Assembly (NCBI RefSeq): GCF_037038585.1
Contig: NC_092520.1
Span: forward strand, 194,687,604-194,751,603
DNA: 64,000 nt
Direction: 5' to 3'
From: Patagioenas fasciata
Taxonomy: Eukaryota; Chordata; Aves; Columbiformes; Columbidae
The position numbers and the translations under genes are program-made. This document shows, in pieces, positions 1 to 13,759 of the stretch (positions within the stretch are counted from its first letter, which is position 1; every line of letters begins with the position of its first letter). The notes under the pieces were generated by a model. It searched no databases. It saw only the letters and a list, made by a program, of their open reading frames with translations, and had not been told where the DNA came from.

Positions 1-290
1 TCTCAGAGGGGAAAAAAAAGAACCCACGATATTTTAGGCATACATTACATATTTCTTTTACTTTGATTTTGGAAGTTAGAAACATCCCAGCTGATATTTA
101 GATTGTAATGCCTAGCATGAGACAGATTGCCTACATGAGAAAATTATGGTCCAGACTGTAAATGTTTGGTTAAGTTCTAAACTCAGAAAAAAAAGTCTTT
201 CACTGGGAAGTGACAATGTTAGCAGCCTGGTTTACAATCTAAACATCTTTTGTGAGTTCTTTTAAACTTAAAGCAAATAGTGAATATCTT
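1..290. other. non-coding flank
   Basis: AT-rich sequence with no coding signal, no RNA gene and no repeat that I can recognise. It forms the left flank of the LTR that begins near 291. Confidence 0.5.
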
Positions 291-1436
291 TGTATTTGGT
301 TTAAATTGCAAGTTTTTTGTAGCCAGGGGAAGGGACAGTGGGCTGTAGGGTTAGTTTCTGTGAGAGCAGGAACTGCTCCCATGTTGGTCAGAGCCAGTTT
401 GAGCTGTCTCCGTAACAGATTCATCACTGCCCAAATCTGAGCTTGTCAGCAGCACTGGTGATGCCTCTGGGATAATATATTTGAGAAAGGGCAAAAATGT
501 TGTACAGCAGCTGTGAAAAAGGCGTGAGAAAATGAGAAACAACCTTGCAGACACAAAGGGCAGTAAAGGAGTGGCAGAAGGTGCTCCAGGTGCCCGAGCA
601 GAGATTCCCCTGAAGTCTGTGGAGAAGACCATGGTGACACAGGCTGTCATCCTACAGCCCATGGAGGACCACGCTGAAGCTGATATCCACCCTGTAGCTC
701 ATGGGGACTCCATGATGCAGCTTGTGGATGCCCTGAAGGAAGCTGCAGCCTGTGGAGAACCCATGCTGGAGTAGGTTCCTAGCAGGAGCTGCAGCCCGTG
801 GAAAGGAGCTCATGCAGGAGCAGGTTTTCTGGCAGGTACTGTGGCTTATGTGGGACCCATACTGGAGAAAACCATTCCTGAAGGACTGTACCCCATGGAA
901 AGGACCCATGCTGGAGCAGGTCTTAAAGAACTGCAGCCCAGGGGAAAGACAGATGTTGGAGAGGTTCATGAAGAACTGTATCTCTTGGGAGGGACCACAC
1001 AATAGAGTGGGGGAAGAGTGTGAAGATTAAGGAGCAGCAGAGATGAAGTGTTATGAACTGGTTAAAACCCTCATTCTCTATCCCCCTGCACTGCTTAGGG
1101 GGAGAAGGTAGAAGAGTCAGGAGTGAAGCTGAGCCTCAGAAGCAGCCAGAGTAAGGAGAGAATGGTTTTAGTTTCATTTTGATTTCTCATTGTTATAAAT
1201 TGGCAATACACTAAATTAATTTCCCATGTCATATATGTTCTGTGATGGCAATTGTTCAGTGATATCCATGTACTTGTCTTGATCCATGAACTTTTCTATC
1301 ATATATGGTGTTGGTATTGATTCATTCATGACCTTGATTTCCTAAATCATTCTTCTCTTACTCTACACTAGGTGAGCAGTAGGTGAGAAGATTACTGGCT
1401 GATTGGCTGCCTGGCCCCAACTTGGGCCTGTGTTAC
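291..1436 (+). mobile_element. decayed solo LTR of an avian endogenous retrovirus
   Basis: Seen: a block richer in GC than its surroundings that begins TGTATTTGG and runs about 1.15 kb. It carries a TATA-like ATAATATATTTGAG near 472-485, a central tract of imperfect repeat modules (about 620-1010), and an AT-rich 3' third ending near GCCTGTGTTACA. From memory, the order of blocks matches a long LTR family common in bird genomes, usually placed with ERVL-like elements; I could not run a search. No gag, pol or env sequence lies beside it, so it is a solo LTR. The short open frames inside it (for example 532-774 and 752-1030) come from the repeat modules and are not genes. Both ends are approximate and I see no convincing target-site duplication. 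Many substitutions and lost CpGs indicate an old insertion. Confidence 0.7.
620..1010 (+). repeat. imperfect tandem modules inside the LTR
   Basis: Variants of two short motifs alternate roughly every 35-50 bp: a CTGCAGCCCRTGG-like motif (for example near 660, 740, 790, 890 and 940) and a CATGCTGGAGCAGG-like motif (for example near 763, 812, 868 and 907). The copies are diverged, so the unit length is uneven. The array belongs to the LTR and is a repeat-rich region of unknown function, possibly a multimerised factor-binding or RNA-structure region. Confidence 0.6.
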
Positions 1437-4400
1437 ATTCGTACAATTTTGGAATATTGAGAAAGAACTTTTATTTTTTAAAAATAAATAAAAATAAAAG
1501 GTGAAGTAAATGGAAAAGCATTCTTTTTTTCTTTTTTTTTTTTTTTTTTCCCCCCCACAGTTTCCAAGTATGAGCAAAAATAAACAGCTGTAACCTAGTA
1601 GTGGTAATAATGTCCTCCTATTCTATGATTGCTTCCTCTTCTTTTTTTTTTTTTAATTTTTATGTTTACATATTTATTTATATAGCATATATATATGAGC
1701 TCTAAACACTCTGACATAAATCAAGTGCAAACTTATATATGTAAACTACATGGCATAGACTTGTGTGTATGTAATGTCTAATGCTGATGATTTTCATTAA
1801 CAGCATGGGAGAAGCATACAAATTTGTAGAATGATGATAATAATGTGAAACACCTCAGTAAATTGTACTAACAAGACTTGTGTTTTGGTATAATAGAATA
1901 AATCTGAGGCATGATTTTTAAATCACTGCTCTTCATTTAAAGGACACATATTTTCTACTGAAAGTGTGATTAAGCTGCTTCTGATGTCAGAAGAAGAAGG
2001 ACTTGGCTTAAAATAAGCATGTAACTCACATTATCATTATGGTATAGTAATTACATGCATCATCAAAAGCAGAATGTGTCCCTAGGTGCCTTCTAACCTA
2101 AACTCTACTGTGTACTGTACACACATTCTGTAGCTCAATTTAAATGTGGGAATAATATTTTTAATGGGAAAATTACAGATCTGAGAATGCATTGTATATC
2201 AGGAATGATTATTATCTGCTATAAGTGTGAATTTCATTGTACTGCAAAAACTGTACCTTTATCCTACAGTGCAGAGTTGCTGATAAAAGGCCAAAATGAG
2301 CTCAGTTGTTCCAGCTGAATGCCAGGTGTGTGGAATCTGTGGATCCTACTCACCTTGACAGTTATTAGGTGGTACCCTGGGTGTATCTAGTATTCAGGTT
2401 GACTGTTGTCTCTGTGAATCTGTCTAGCCTCTGATTAACCAAATATCTTATACTGGGGCAACTAAGTTTTCCTTAACAAGATACTTTAAAGCTCTATCTA
2501 GTATTGAGTTAGTGCTTGAATATGTTGTTAGTTTTTTACATCTATCACTGATGTTTGTTGTTTATTTTGTTGTTGGATTTTTTTTGGTGTGCATTTTTTT
2601 TTTCACAGTGATGAATTAAGTTATTGCTTTCTGACTGCTCCAATGTTCTTTTCCTGTGGTACACAAACGCTTTGCTCTCCTGTACCGGTGTCAGAGATGG
2701 CATAACCTGAGTATTTTAAATAACTGTCTGGTTTGAGTGATACTTTCTGTCTTGTTGCTTTTCCTCCTGCAATAGCCCTCCAGCAGCTCAGAAGTCTTGG
2801 AACTGAATCTCTGATCTCCATACCTTCCCAGAGAAATAAATGCATAAGAGACAAAAAATTATATACTTATAAAATGAAATTGCATATGTCAATTATGTTC
2901 ATACTTGCTCAAATCTCCCTCCATATTAGAAAAAACCAATCTAGCTGTGTGCTGCCCACAGATGATGTGTAGCAAGACTAAAAAATGATTGTGTGTTATG
3001 CATAGTCCTGTATCACAATATTCAAAATAAGATGTCCCACATATTTTCTGTCCTTTTACTGGTATTTCTAAGTCCCATTTCATGTCAGATCTCCCTCCAC
3101 TGACTGAAAAGGATCAACAAGAAACTTAGATAACAGGACAAAGATATAGGAAAGCTGTGTCTTAGCAGACCAGTCCTGATTAAAGAGGTGATGCACTTGA
3201 CCTGTGTCTTCAGAGGTGTTAACACGGATCTCAGCATCGCGAACAGTTAGGGGCAATGTTTGTCCTCTAAATCACTTCTCAGTGACCAGTCAATGCAATA
3301 ACTGTTCACGTCACACCACAGATGCTGAGACACCCAGTTCCTTATCAAGGTAGAAGGCTTCTCAAGCCTGTGCTCCTCTCTTTATCACATGAGCATGGTT
3401 GGATTCTGCAGAATGGAGCCAAACTGTATGCAGTGTATGCAAAAAGCAGATGGGAAACAAGTAGCAAACCTGCTGAGTAATACATGCTCATGTGGGGGAA
3501 GTACCCAGCCACAACTGCCACCTGGGTAGATTTGGAGATTGGTTTTAAGATGTATTGTTGAATTGTCTACTAGCCTTCTATAAAGCACTTCTCTGGCAGC
3601 TGTTTTACTAAACATATGTAAGTATGTACAGGACCTTTGATCTGAACCTCAACTTCCCACTTAAGTGGAGCCTAACTTATAACTGCATTTAACGTTAGTA
3701 TATGTTGAACACATATACCAAATTAAAGTGGCATATTATGTGTTATTTTACTCCTCTGTAACTTTTGGAAGATGAAAGACAGAAAGTTCTGTCTTTTGAG
3801 TAACTAATGGTGTAGTTGTGTAGCTGTAAAAATTCAAAACGAGTAGTCTATTGAACAACTAACTAAATGAAATGTCCTGGATTTAATTTAATTTAAATAA
3901 GTAAAGATCACATTTTCATAAATTATGAGTGGAATTTTTCTTATTTAACTTGTAGCTGTCTAAAATTAGGTACCTAGTCTAAATCAGTTATCTAAGCTCC
4001 TTTTCTATTTCCATAAACTGTTAGACACCTCCAGAGACAGTGAGGATAGATCTGTCTTTGGAAATAGTTATTCTCCTTCACTTACTATGTAGAAGGATCC
4101 TAAATTTAGAGTAGACATCCAAATCTAGATTATTAAAACCAGATAAATTGACTCCCATTAAATGCTTTCAAAGGGAGCTACTCTCAGACTAAGGTAACAG
4201 TCAGTGTAGGAAACCCCTCACCTTTCACAATAATGGAAAATTAAATGGATTAATCTGTATTGCAGGGTCAGAATTCTTGATTAACAGTACTGTAATTCTT
4301 GGAGACCATGGTTCTTTCATAAGTGAATTCTGTAAGAACTTTAAATAACAATTCATTAACAGTGGCAAGATGATAAGGCTTGAGAGCTGGTTTTGTAAAA

Positions 4401-6945
4401 CCCAGTGTACAGGAAAAATAAATGAGTGAAACGGACATTTGTGAAAACTATCAATACATCTTGCAGCGAAATAAACAAAGGAAAGTCACAATCCCTATTA
4501 TAAAACTAATAAAAACAAAGCACAGAAAATAGCAAGCAAAACTTTGTTTCTTGTTTCCATTCTTTAATGCTGAAGAAGGTTTGGCAGTTACAATCAAAGA
4601 ATGACACTAAAGCAAACACATGAATAGAAAAACGACATCAAGGAACCATGGAGGTTGAGAGTAGTAACACAGCAGAAGTGGAACAATATGAAAAGCAGGG
4701 AAAATATTAGCTGACAAGGAACAGAAGCAGAAAATAATTCTTTAAAAAGACAAGAGGAATTCAAGTATATTGAGAATTATATTAACAACTGTAACTTAAA
4801 TTTTCAAGGATGTTGTGGTTAATTTATATACCTACAGAGACACGGACTGCAGCTGAGTCTCTGAGCTATTGCATGTTCAGTGGACTTACTGAAACTGGAC
4901 TCCTCATTATTTAATGAAGGTAGAGTACAAGAAAATTTCTTGAATATGTTCATGTACTAAATTTCTTCTTTTCTAGCAAAACTGAACAATGAATATCATG
5001 TAGCAAAAAAGAAAACTTTGAAAAAGTAAAAATTAAGTTTGCATTTTTATATCCTGCTGAAGTAACCTATTCATATCCTGAAAATGTTTAGAAAATAATT
5101 ACTGAACATTTTATTTTAGACACTTTGCAAAAGAAATTAATTTCAGTTAGAACATTATTACATTTTTGCAATGTATTATTTTAAAAGACCAAGTTTTAAA
5201 GCATCCGTACAATTCCTTATGTTTAGGCTTAAGTGGAATATGATTTGCCTGTTTTTGAAATGGAAGATATTCCATTTTACAACACAATATCATATTAATC
5301 ACACCTCTCTACTGGGCTGCCTTTCTCTTTTCTATCAAGAACAAATATTTATTCTCACTGTCATGAGTGTGTGTGACTGATCAGACCTCTACATATTAAA
5401 TCTTATTAATTGCTAAATTGTTGACTTTCACATTTGAATAATCAATTATGTCAAATTTCATCTCTCAGTCATTGAATACTGAAAGAACTTTCATGCTTCC
5501 TTTCATGCAGACTCACATGGGGATGTGCTCCCCATAAAGATCTGCCAACTAATGTATTATGGAGATCTAAAATACGTCTTGTTTCTTTCATGGCTAAAAA
5601 AGAGTCTTTAGAGTAACTAAGTTGTTGTAGCACCAAAACCACCATGTATTTGCTTTCTGCTGTTGCTTTTATTCTTGTACATGCCTCCAATCTTTGGGTG
5701 TGACTGTTTTCCTCCACATAAACACTTTGGGAAGAATTTGTTCCATTCCCAGAAAAATTCCTAACAGAATCTCACAAGAGTCATCATTTTGATGGAGATT
5801 CTAATTATGATACATTGTAGTGCCAGCTGAATGTAGCCTCTAAGGACCACAACTGACATTTTTGCACCATTCTGTCGCATCCTAATGGCATCATAACAAT
5901 GCTATTAAAGGATTTACTCTCTTGCTGATGTGGCTGTTGTGGCACCATTAAACACGACGGAAATTTTTGACACATAGAAGTGGAAGATATGCACACCATG
6001 TCACAGAAAATCCATAAAAATACATGATTAGCCATTAAACATGATGCCAACAGCTCATGTTGGGGTTCCAAGTATTTCTTTGTAAGAATAATTTCATGGT
6101 GATAAGGAATGGGACCTTCTGGTGTTCAATTTTCCCCTTGTTTTTCTCAAAGACATAATTTGCTCCTTTCTTTTAAAGCTGATCAAGAATTCAGGCCACA
6201 GACATCATATAAAACCATTTACAGAGACTCATAGAAGGTGTTCAGCTTTTCCAGAGTTCTTCATGTAAGAACTGCTTTGCAGTCAAGCTTGTCCTTGTTC
6301 GTACAGCCTTCAATGAGCATGGGTCACCTTTGAGGAAAATATAATTTTCTTCTGCCAAATTACTGTGAAATTAGTAGGTGATCGTAACATATCTCAAATG
6401 ACACTACTCCTAGTGGCTGCCTTTAGCAAAGAGGTTCTTCTTTCAGTGTGGCCTTTGAATGGAGAAGATGAGCTCTCTGAACTTTAGGAAAGGGGGGAGT
6501 TGTGGTAGCAGAGGTGGATGACTCTACACTTTTTCTATGTAGATGCGGATGTGGGTAGATGTGAAAGGCATGAGTAGGCCCTCAGTCTGTAGGTGTCCAG
6601 ATTATTATCTTCTCTTTGGTATTGGTAAATCTATTTAAATAGGCTGAAAAATGTATGTCAGTGGGAGTTTTTTCTTCACTCCTCTCACTCATGAAGCAAG
6701 AATGCCTGATGTTCTCCCACACACACTGACAGCCACCCACTCATGGCAGATACTTAACTGAAAAGAAGAGAAAAAGCACAACAAAAAATTGAAAGCAGTG
6801 GTCCACAAAGAAGAAAAATATTACATCCCTATAAAGAGGGAGCACAAGTGCTGTGACTGAAATATCTTCTGATACTCAGTAAGCCCTGGTATATATCTCT
6901 TTTCAGTTAGGGCTGAATCTTATCCATGCACCAGGATAACCCTTT
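1437..6945. other. non-coding DNA between the two LTRs
   Basis: About 5.5 kb of AT-rich sequence with no supported gene. It contains T-runs (near 1524-1550 and 1641-1654) and a small CpG-bearing patch around 3215-3310. All open frames here are short, lack recognisable domains and have no consistent splice context. Confidence 0.5.
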
Positions 6946-7555
6946 CGTGCTGGCTTGAATTAAAATGAGTTAATTTTCCTTCATGCAGTTAGAAACATTT
7001 ATTTTTCACAGCTACTATGGTCATTGTTTGGATTTAGTTTGAGAATAATAAGATAACATCCCAGGACAGAGTTGAAGTTTTAAGTTGTTGTTTGTCTGGG
7101 AGCCAAGGTCTTTGTGAGCACTCTGCCCGCAGCCATGAGGCAGCTAGGAAGGGGGGCAAAGATGGGACAGACCTTGACTGACTTTTAGACTGATCAATAA
7201 GAATTTTCCGTACCATTAGTGTCATACTTCATATTTAAGGAGAGTCAGGATCTTCTGGCTAGGGATGGAGTTCGGACAGAATCGGGACTGACGGGGATGG
7301 AGACCTGTTCTGGTTCTTCTCTGTTTCAGTGGAGTTATGCTCAGGAGTTTCTTCAGTTTGGCCTTTTGCCATCCTGCCATTTTCCAGAAGACCTCTGGGC
7401 TTTTCTGCCTTTATTTTTTTTAATTATTTTATTAAACTGAGTTTATGTCAACCCATGAATTTCTCCCTTCTCTTTCAATTCTCTCCCTGATTCCAGGTTT
7501 GGAGTGAGCAAGTGACTATCATGGTCATATTGCTAGCTCAGGTTAAACCACTACA
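6946..7555 (+). mobile_element. solo LTR of a second avian endogenous retrovirus family
   Basis: Seen: about 610 bp starting TCGTGCTGGCTTGAATT and ending in a GGTTAAACCACTACA-like terminus. It has a TATA-like ATATTTAAGG at 7231-7240, an ATTAAA polyadenylation variant at 7431-7436, and the 3' phrase TTTATGTCAACCCATGAATT shortly after. From memory this order matches an LTR family widespread in birds whose consensus ends ...GTTAAACCACGACA; the exact subfamily is not assigned. CCTT stands just before the start (6942-6945) and just after the end (7556-7559), which may be the remnant of a target-site duplication. No internal retroviral genes flank it, so it is a solo LTR. The open frames at 7034-7225 and 7219-7440 are LTR sequence, not genes. 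Confidence 0.75.
7431..7436 (+). promoter_or_regulatory. ATTAAA polyadenylation-type signal of the LTR
   Basis: The ATTAAA hexamer lies about 200 bp downstream of the TATA-like box of the same LTR, at the position where this family normally carries its poly(A) signal. Activity today is unknown. Confidence 0.45.
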
Positions 7556-8447
7556 CCTTAAAAACACAGCAATTAAATTCTGGTCATACACCCATATCCA
7601 GTCAATCTACGTTCTTCCTATCCCCATCCTACCCTTCTTGTCATCAACTTACATTCCATTTGAACTTGTCACCACAGTGAGCAGTAATTGACAAAAATGA
7701 AGTTCTTTGTTGCTGGAATAGAAACTTCTGGTCTTCCTAGGGTTTTGAGACCAAAATACAAGTTATCCTCAACTAGGAAAAAGACATTTACTGTTCTCTG
7801 TGTAGGACTGTGTAATATTATCCAGTAGGCATAGATATGTAACACTTTTGAAATAAAGGAATTGTGAAATGAAGACCAAATGAATGGAAGATCTAACAAA
7901 TCTCCAGAAATGTATCTTTCACTTACTAAAATAACTTTTATAAATACCTAAACAAGATTTCTTGTGGGTTTTTCCACTTTTATTTACATCCCAAGGTATT
8001 ATTTAAAATATGCAAATGTGATGCGTTCCACAAATCGAACCTGGCAACCCATAATCACATCCTTCTGCATATGATTTCATATTCATAGACAATCATTGTC
8101 ACTGACAAAAATATGTGTGTGAGAGAAGTGTCTATCATTCTTGTATACAAATTAATCAATAAAAAATTGTACAAAAGGACATTATGATTAGAAGTGGGTA
8201 TCAGTAGATTTTCGTCAAGGAAATTTCACCAACTTTAGACTTCACAACAAAACATTAAATGAATGTCCAGAAACCCTTTTAATCTTCTTAATCTTCACAT
8301 TTTTTTTTAATTGATTTCTTCTTACATATTTAACATTTCAAATTTATTAGTGGTTTCATTCTGAGTGTATTTGCCTCTTGCTCATAGGTTGCTTACCCTT
8401 TTGCTTTTTCTTATTTCTGCAAAATATAGAAAGACCAAACGCCACCC

Positions 8448-8476
8448 TCCCCCCCCTTTTTTTTTTTTTTTTTTTT
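8448..8476 (+). repeat. C-run followed by T-run
   Basis: A run of about nine C is followed by 20 T (8457-8476). It is a simple low-complexity tract; open frames across it are artefacts. Confidence 0.85.
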
Positions 8477-9286
8477 CTTCCCCATGCACAGAAAAAAGTC
8501 TCCCTTTCTGTTCTGGAAAGCTCTTCTTGCTGTCCCTGGGGCATAGCAAAATACTCCTCAGAGCAGGACGAGTTAATCAGTGACATATTCTAAGCCTCTT
8601 TACTTCATATGTTACACCATATTGACTCCCTTCATTTTTTCCCTAACATTTGTGAGGGGCTTTTTAGTTGGAGAATATGCCTATACATTTGACTTTCTTT
8701 ATGAATAGATTTCCTGGAGAGACTCAGGAGTGTCCAGCATGTTAGAAAATAATTTGTCAGGAATGACGGAGATATAATTGATTCTATCTTGGTCAGGGAA
8801 ATTAAAATATGACATTCTGAGGTCTTTCTGTTCAACCCTGCATTCTATTTCACTCCCTAATTACTAATTATACTCTTCACTCTCCCCATGAAGCTCTTCT
8901 CCCATTCTTTCTTTAATCTTTTGCATATTATGTTATTCATTCTACATCAAGTCCTGCTGTGGACCAATGAACCAGACAGTCTTTTTTCACTATATCTTTC
9001 TTCTCATACAAACTTTCTTCCTCCTGAGATTAATCATTCCAATCTCTGTCATTGTTCTGATTTTTCACCACTGTGTCAGACCAAGCCTGAGTTTTTGCTT
9101 GTTTTTCACATAGGATTCTAATTATATTTTTGCAAAATATTTTAATTTACTGAAGATTTTAATTCTCTACTTTAATTTTAGTTTTATGGTGTGATGATGG
9201 CTTTGCTGTATATTACTTTAAGAGGAAAATAATCTCTGACTATGTGTGGTTTCTTTGTATTTTTGCCTAGGAAATTTTCTAATTAA

Positions 9287-9310
9287 TTTTTTTTTTTTTT
9301 TTTTTTTTTT
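9287..9310 (+). repeat. poly(T) tract
   Basis: An uninterrupted run of about 24 T. Nothing nearby identifies it as the tail of a retroposed gene. Confidence 0.85.
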
Positions 9311-11640
9311 GCATAATAGTCTGTGTGATAGTCTGAAACACCTAAAGCCTTATGTTCTCTCCAAGTAAGATCAGAAAACTCTTTAACCTTCTTGACAATC
9401 AGCTCCTTTAATATTTTCATTATTTCTAGTTTCATGTTTCATGTTTAGCAGCTCATTCCCCCTCCCAAATAATTTTGATTTTTGTTTTGTATAGGTGTGT
9501 TTTGTGAGAGGTTTTATCCCAATTGAACCTATTCAGTATGAAGATTTTTTCAATCTCTTACTCATTTTTAAAAAGTTAATATTTGATAAATCTAGTTTTA
9601 GCACTAATTTACTAAAAAATTCTTAGTATGTTTTATTTCTCACCACAGTTTTCCTGTATGTTAATATTTTCTTAGCCTTTTTTTTTTTTTTTTTTCCTCT
9701 GAGGAAAAAGTTGTCATGAAACCTGCTTCTGTAAGGCATCCATTCCACAGACAAGCTGGAAACTAGAAAGTTAAGTGTATCATTAGTGTTTATAGAACAC
9801 ACCATCTTGCCCTTGTAACTCCAGATAGAGACATCTACTAGCTGTGATAACCTTATGTGTGGTCTAGTTTCCTTTTAATCTAGGTTATAAGGCTGTTAAA
9901 CATCACACAAAGAAGACAGAAATATATAAATTGTAAGACTTATTTTGTATTGAGTCAATTAATTTCCTGTCACCAGCAGAGACTAGTGACTGGTATAATC
10001 TTGGTCTCTTCTGCATTGTGCTTTTGAGACAAACCTTGATTTTTCAAGGCTTGAAGTGTTGTAGACTGCCTAAGGTCTTCAGACTTGATATAGGCCATCT
10101 GGGTGATACTTGGTGGCCTGTGTCACATAGGCTATAATAAATGATCTAACGTGACTTTTTGGCTTTACATTTTATGAAAGTCTCAAAATGTATCATAAAA
10201 TCTGACTGCACACCTTGAATTTAAATTAAGGAAAAATTAAATCAAATTTTGGAGAAATTATTCAGCTCCATATACTATGTTTATATCTACAAAGACATAT
10301 AGTTAGTGCCTGATTGATGGTAAGGTTTGGTTTATTGGTGACAAGACTTTGCAATGTGTATATCTGGCAGCAGGTACTCACAGGTCAGAGCTCTTGCTGC
10401 CTTGGTCAGAATCTTGTGCTTGGACAACCTGAAGACCAATCACTGCCCAGTGTCTCACCTCATTGCAATTAAGCTAAACTCAACTGATTTTTTATCCCAG
10501 AAAAATACTCCTACCTTACATGTTCTGCTCAGAGAAAATACCGCTAGATTATTCCATGAAGGGACATAAGTTTTAATGTGAAAAATGAAAGGAAAAAGTA
10601 ATTTTGAGTAAAGTATTCCAATATTCAAGATTGGTAGAAAAGAGGCAAAAGAAACATCACTGAGTAAAATTTTAGATTGAGAGAGAAGCAAAATATAATT
10701 GCTAATCAGATTATCTTGAATATTAATGCCTAATGAATTGCATTGATGAACAACTGAAGATTTGGTGTTTATTTGAATATAAAATCAAATCAAATATGTG
10801 TTGTTTTGTTGTTTTGGTTTGTTTTGGTTTGTTTTTTGCTTGATTTTTTTTTGTTTGTTTGTTTTAATCACTTTTAGGAACTGTAAAGCTGTAACCAAAG
10901 TCACTTCTGGGTAGTCTTGTGCTTTTTTGCTTTTGGTATGTTTGATCAACAGAAACTTTTGGCAGGTTTTTTTGTATATATGAAGGTTCTACTTTAAATT
11001 GGAAATATGTCCAAACATGTCTTTTATACATCTTTTCTTTTTTACATCAGCTTGTTAAGGAAAACAATAAAGAGATTTAAGTTAGGAGGGAAATAAAAGA
11101 CAATTCCCAGTTTTAGGAGTTTTTTATATCCTCCGAAATAGGCTGTAAATATGTAAGCACTAGAAGAAAGATGTTGACAGAATTAGACATATTTACATTG
11201 CATTGTATTTCAGCTGATTGCATTAATCTGTCTTTTCACTATTCAATGACTAAATACAAAAATTTAGAGAAATTAGATACTAGTTGAAGTAACAAAATGA
11301 AAGTTTCATCAGTATTATATTGTTTATAAGCTTAGCTTGTCTGTTTTGTAAGGATTGATAAGAATTACATGAAAAATACAGGACTGATAAAATTCACTTC
11401 AAGTTCAGATATTGCTTTAAAAAAGAAAGAAGATTGGTTCATCTTACTTTATTTGTAAATCTAGACAAACCAGGAAATGCAGTGCTCCTTGTCAATATTT
11501 CTTTTTAAGATTTCCTAAGTTTTACTCAAAAACTTGACTAAATAACTTTTGTGCTACATCAGGTGATGTTGCTGAGTAGCTGTAACAAATCATTTTATAA
11601 AAACTGTTCCTAGACCTCTGGCCTATAAGTTTCCCCACAC

Positions 11641-11725
11641 ATTTTTTTGTTTCGTTTTGGTTTGTTTGTTTGTTTTGTGTGTGTGGTTTGTGGGTTTTTG
11701 TTTGGTTTTTTGTTTGTTTGTTTTG
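11641..11725 (+). repeat. TTTG/GTTT-rich low-complexity tract
   Basis: Degenerate (GTTT)n and (TG)n runs. Similar tracts occur at 10797-10865 and 12826-12890, so the 2 kb between them is unusually rich in this simple repeat. Confidence 0.7.
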
Positions 11726-13535
11726 TAATTCCTCATGTTAATTTTAGCTACCAGTTCTTACTTTACCCCAAGTATAAAACTTCAGAGGGCAAAAAATAAT
11801 ATAGATAACCCTTGTTTGAACGTTAGAAGGAATTATTTTATTTTAGTATTATTACCATAATCACTATACCAGCCTCCTTTATATTTGAATTCAAGAAAGT
11901 ATCCATCTTCAAGAAAATTCCTAATCAATAGAACTTAAACATGCAGATAATTCTATTCTAATTTAATTACTAAACTGACCATTCTGTTCAATGGGAATAT
12001 TTATGTGTGCGAAGGCTTGAATACAATACAAAGAACATAATAAAACTACTTTCTTATTTTTTCTGGTCTAAAAATGTGGAAAGTAATGTAGGTTGCACTG
12101 TTTTAGTGTTAGAAGAGATCTATAAATGACTGTTATTGCAATAATGACTATAGGACCACCTGCTATAAATTTATTATAGTAATTTATAAACTATGAAACA
12201 TGAGGCAATCCCTCATCAAAAAAGGGCAACATACTTGGTATAAAGAAGAGATAAAAGACATAAAATCATAACTATTTCATGGCTGGCTGCCACATTCATT
12301 GTCTAAAAGTAGAGTTCCTTATGCTATGAAAATTAATTCTGTTGGCTCAGAGACATGTGACATATGCAGAAAACCTGGGCCATTCCTGGTAAATTCAACA
12401 AATTCTGAATTTCACACATGACAGTGCATCAATGCTTGTTAGCTGTTAATAGGTTCTAAATTTAGAATATGTAAATGTGTAAAGACAAAAAGTGGCTTAA
12501 TGAGGATGAAGATCCTTGCTGTCACTCTTTTTAGATAACTATTGATGAAACACTGAGAACATCAGTGTTTTCATTTGGTTTCTTCACTAAGTCGGAACTC
12601 ATGTTAATGATTGATTGCTTTTATAAGAATGAAAATTTGTCTCCCTGGGCAGTCAGTGTACTGCTCGAGTAAACATGATGAGTCTTGTTAGTTTGTGTTT
12701 ATAAAACAATGACTCCTTCAAAAATAAATGTGGTAGAAAGAGCAACATGCATAGGACACAGAAAGCTCATGGAAATTTTCCAGCTGTATGCTCTAAGCAA
12801 TAGCATTGAAATGAGTGACAGTTTGTTTGTGGTGTTTGTTTGTTTTGTTTGTGTTTTTGGTTTTGTTTTGTTTTGTTTTTTGTTTATTTTTTAATGGAGC
12901 ATGGATGTGATTCTGAGCAAAACCAATTTATTGGACTAGTACTAAATATGGAGGAATTCCAGTAACACTCCAGTGCTGGTATAAGCTGCAGAGGAGAGTG
13001 TAGTCAATGAACTACAATAAAGAAAAGTTGACTCTTGTAAAAGTGATTTTAACAGGCTGTAAAAATACCTTCTCTGTTAAATTCTGTTTCTTACACCTTC
13101 ATTCTAACTATTGATTCAATCATTCAAAATGTTAGTGCTGACCACTCCATACCCCTTTGCAATCTGAATAACTGAAATTTCATCAAAAGGATCCATTTAT
13201 TTGGGAAATCCTATAGGGGTATTATATTTTTTTTGTTGTTGTGGATGTGAATAAATGGAATGGAAATAATTAAATACCATGCAAACTGGAAAGTACTGGA
13301 GCGAGTTTTAGCAAGGGAAACAGGTTGCAGAATTCAAAACCAACTGCTATTGGGGATTGTATTCTGTCTAGGCAAAACCTACATTGTCTGAGACAACATT
13401 TCCCAGTGGAGTTTCCTCCTAATGTTGCTGTTGAGAGAGATTCAGACAAGAATAGCCTCCTTTTGAAATCAGTTACATGTGAATTTTTCCACTTTAAAAG
13501 ATAAATTATATCTTATATATAAACAAAAAATCATT

Positions 13536-13759
13536 TAAAATGTGAATACCAGAAATCTTGCACCATTACACTTGTCTTGAGTAAATTTAAGACTGAAATT
13601 CTCTTGTGAGACTATTATTACGAAGAAACAGGTCAGGTTGCTTTCAGTGTCTGTGATGTCCTTGTATCCTCTTGATTTAATTATGCCTTGCAAGCTTGTA
13701 TCTACATTCGCAGGACTGAACCACAGCAGTTTTTTAGAAGCAACTACATTTCCAGGCAC
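13536..13759 (-). other. weak candidate exon (minus strand)
   Basis: Read on the minus strand, a T-rich tract ends TTTCTCCAG at 13760 and is followed by a frame open for about 75 codons to 13535, beginning V-P-G-N-V-V and containing LLWFSPANVDTS. The acceptor-like sequence is good, but no clear donor is visible and I recognise no family. The longer open frame to 13810 starts at TTG, not ATG. Chance is a reasonable explanation. Confidence 0.15.

Noticed and set aside
532..1030. Open frames at 532-774 and 752-1030 as genes
   Set aside because: They fall in the repeat modules of a solo LTR and show no retroviral or cellular protein domain.
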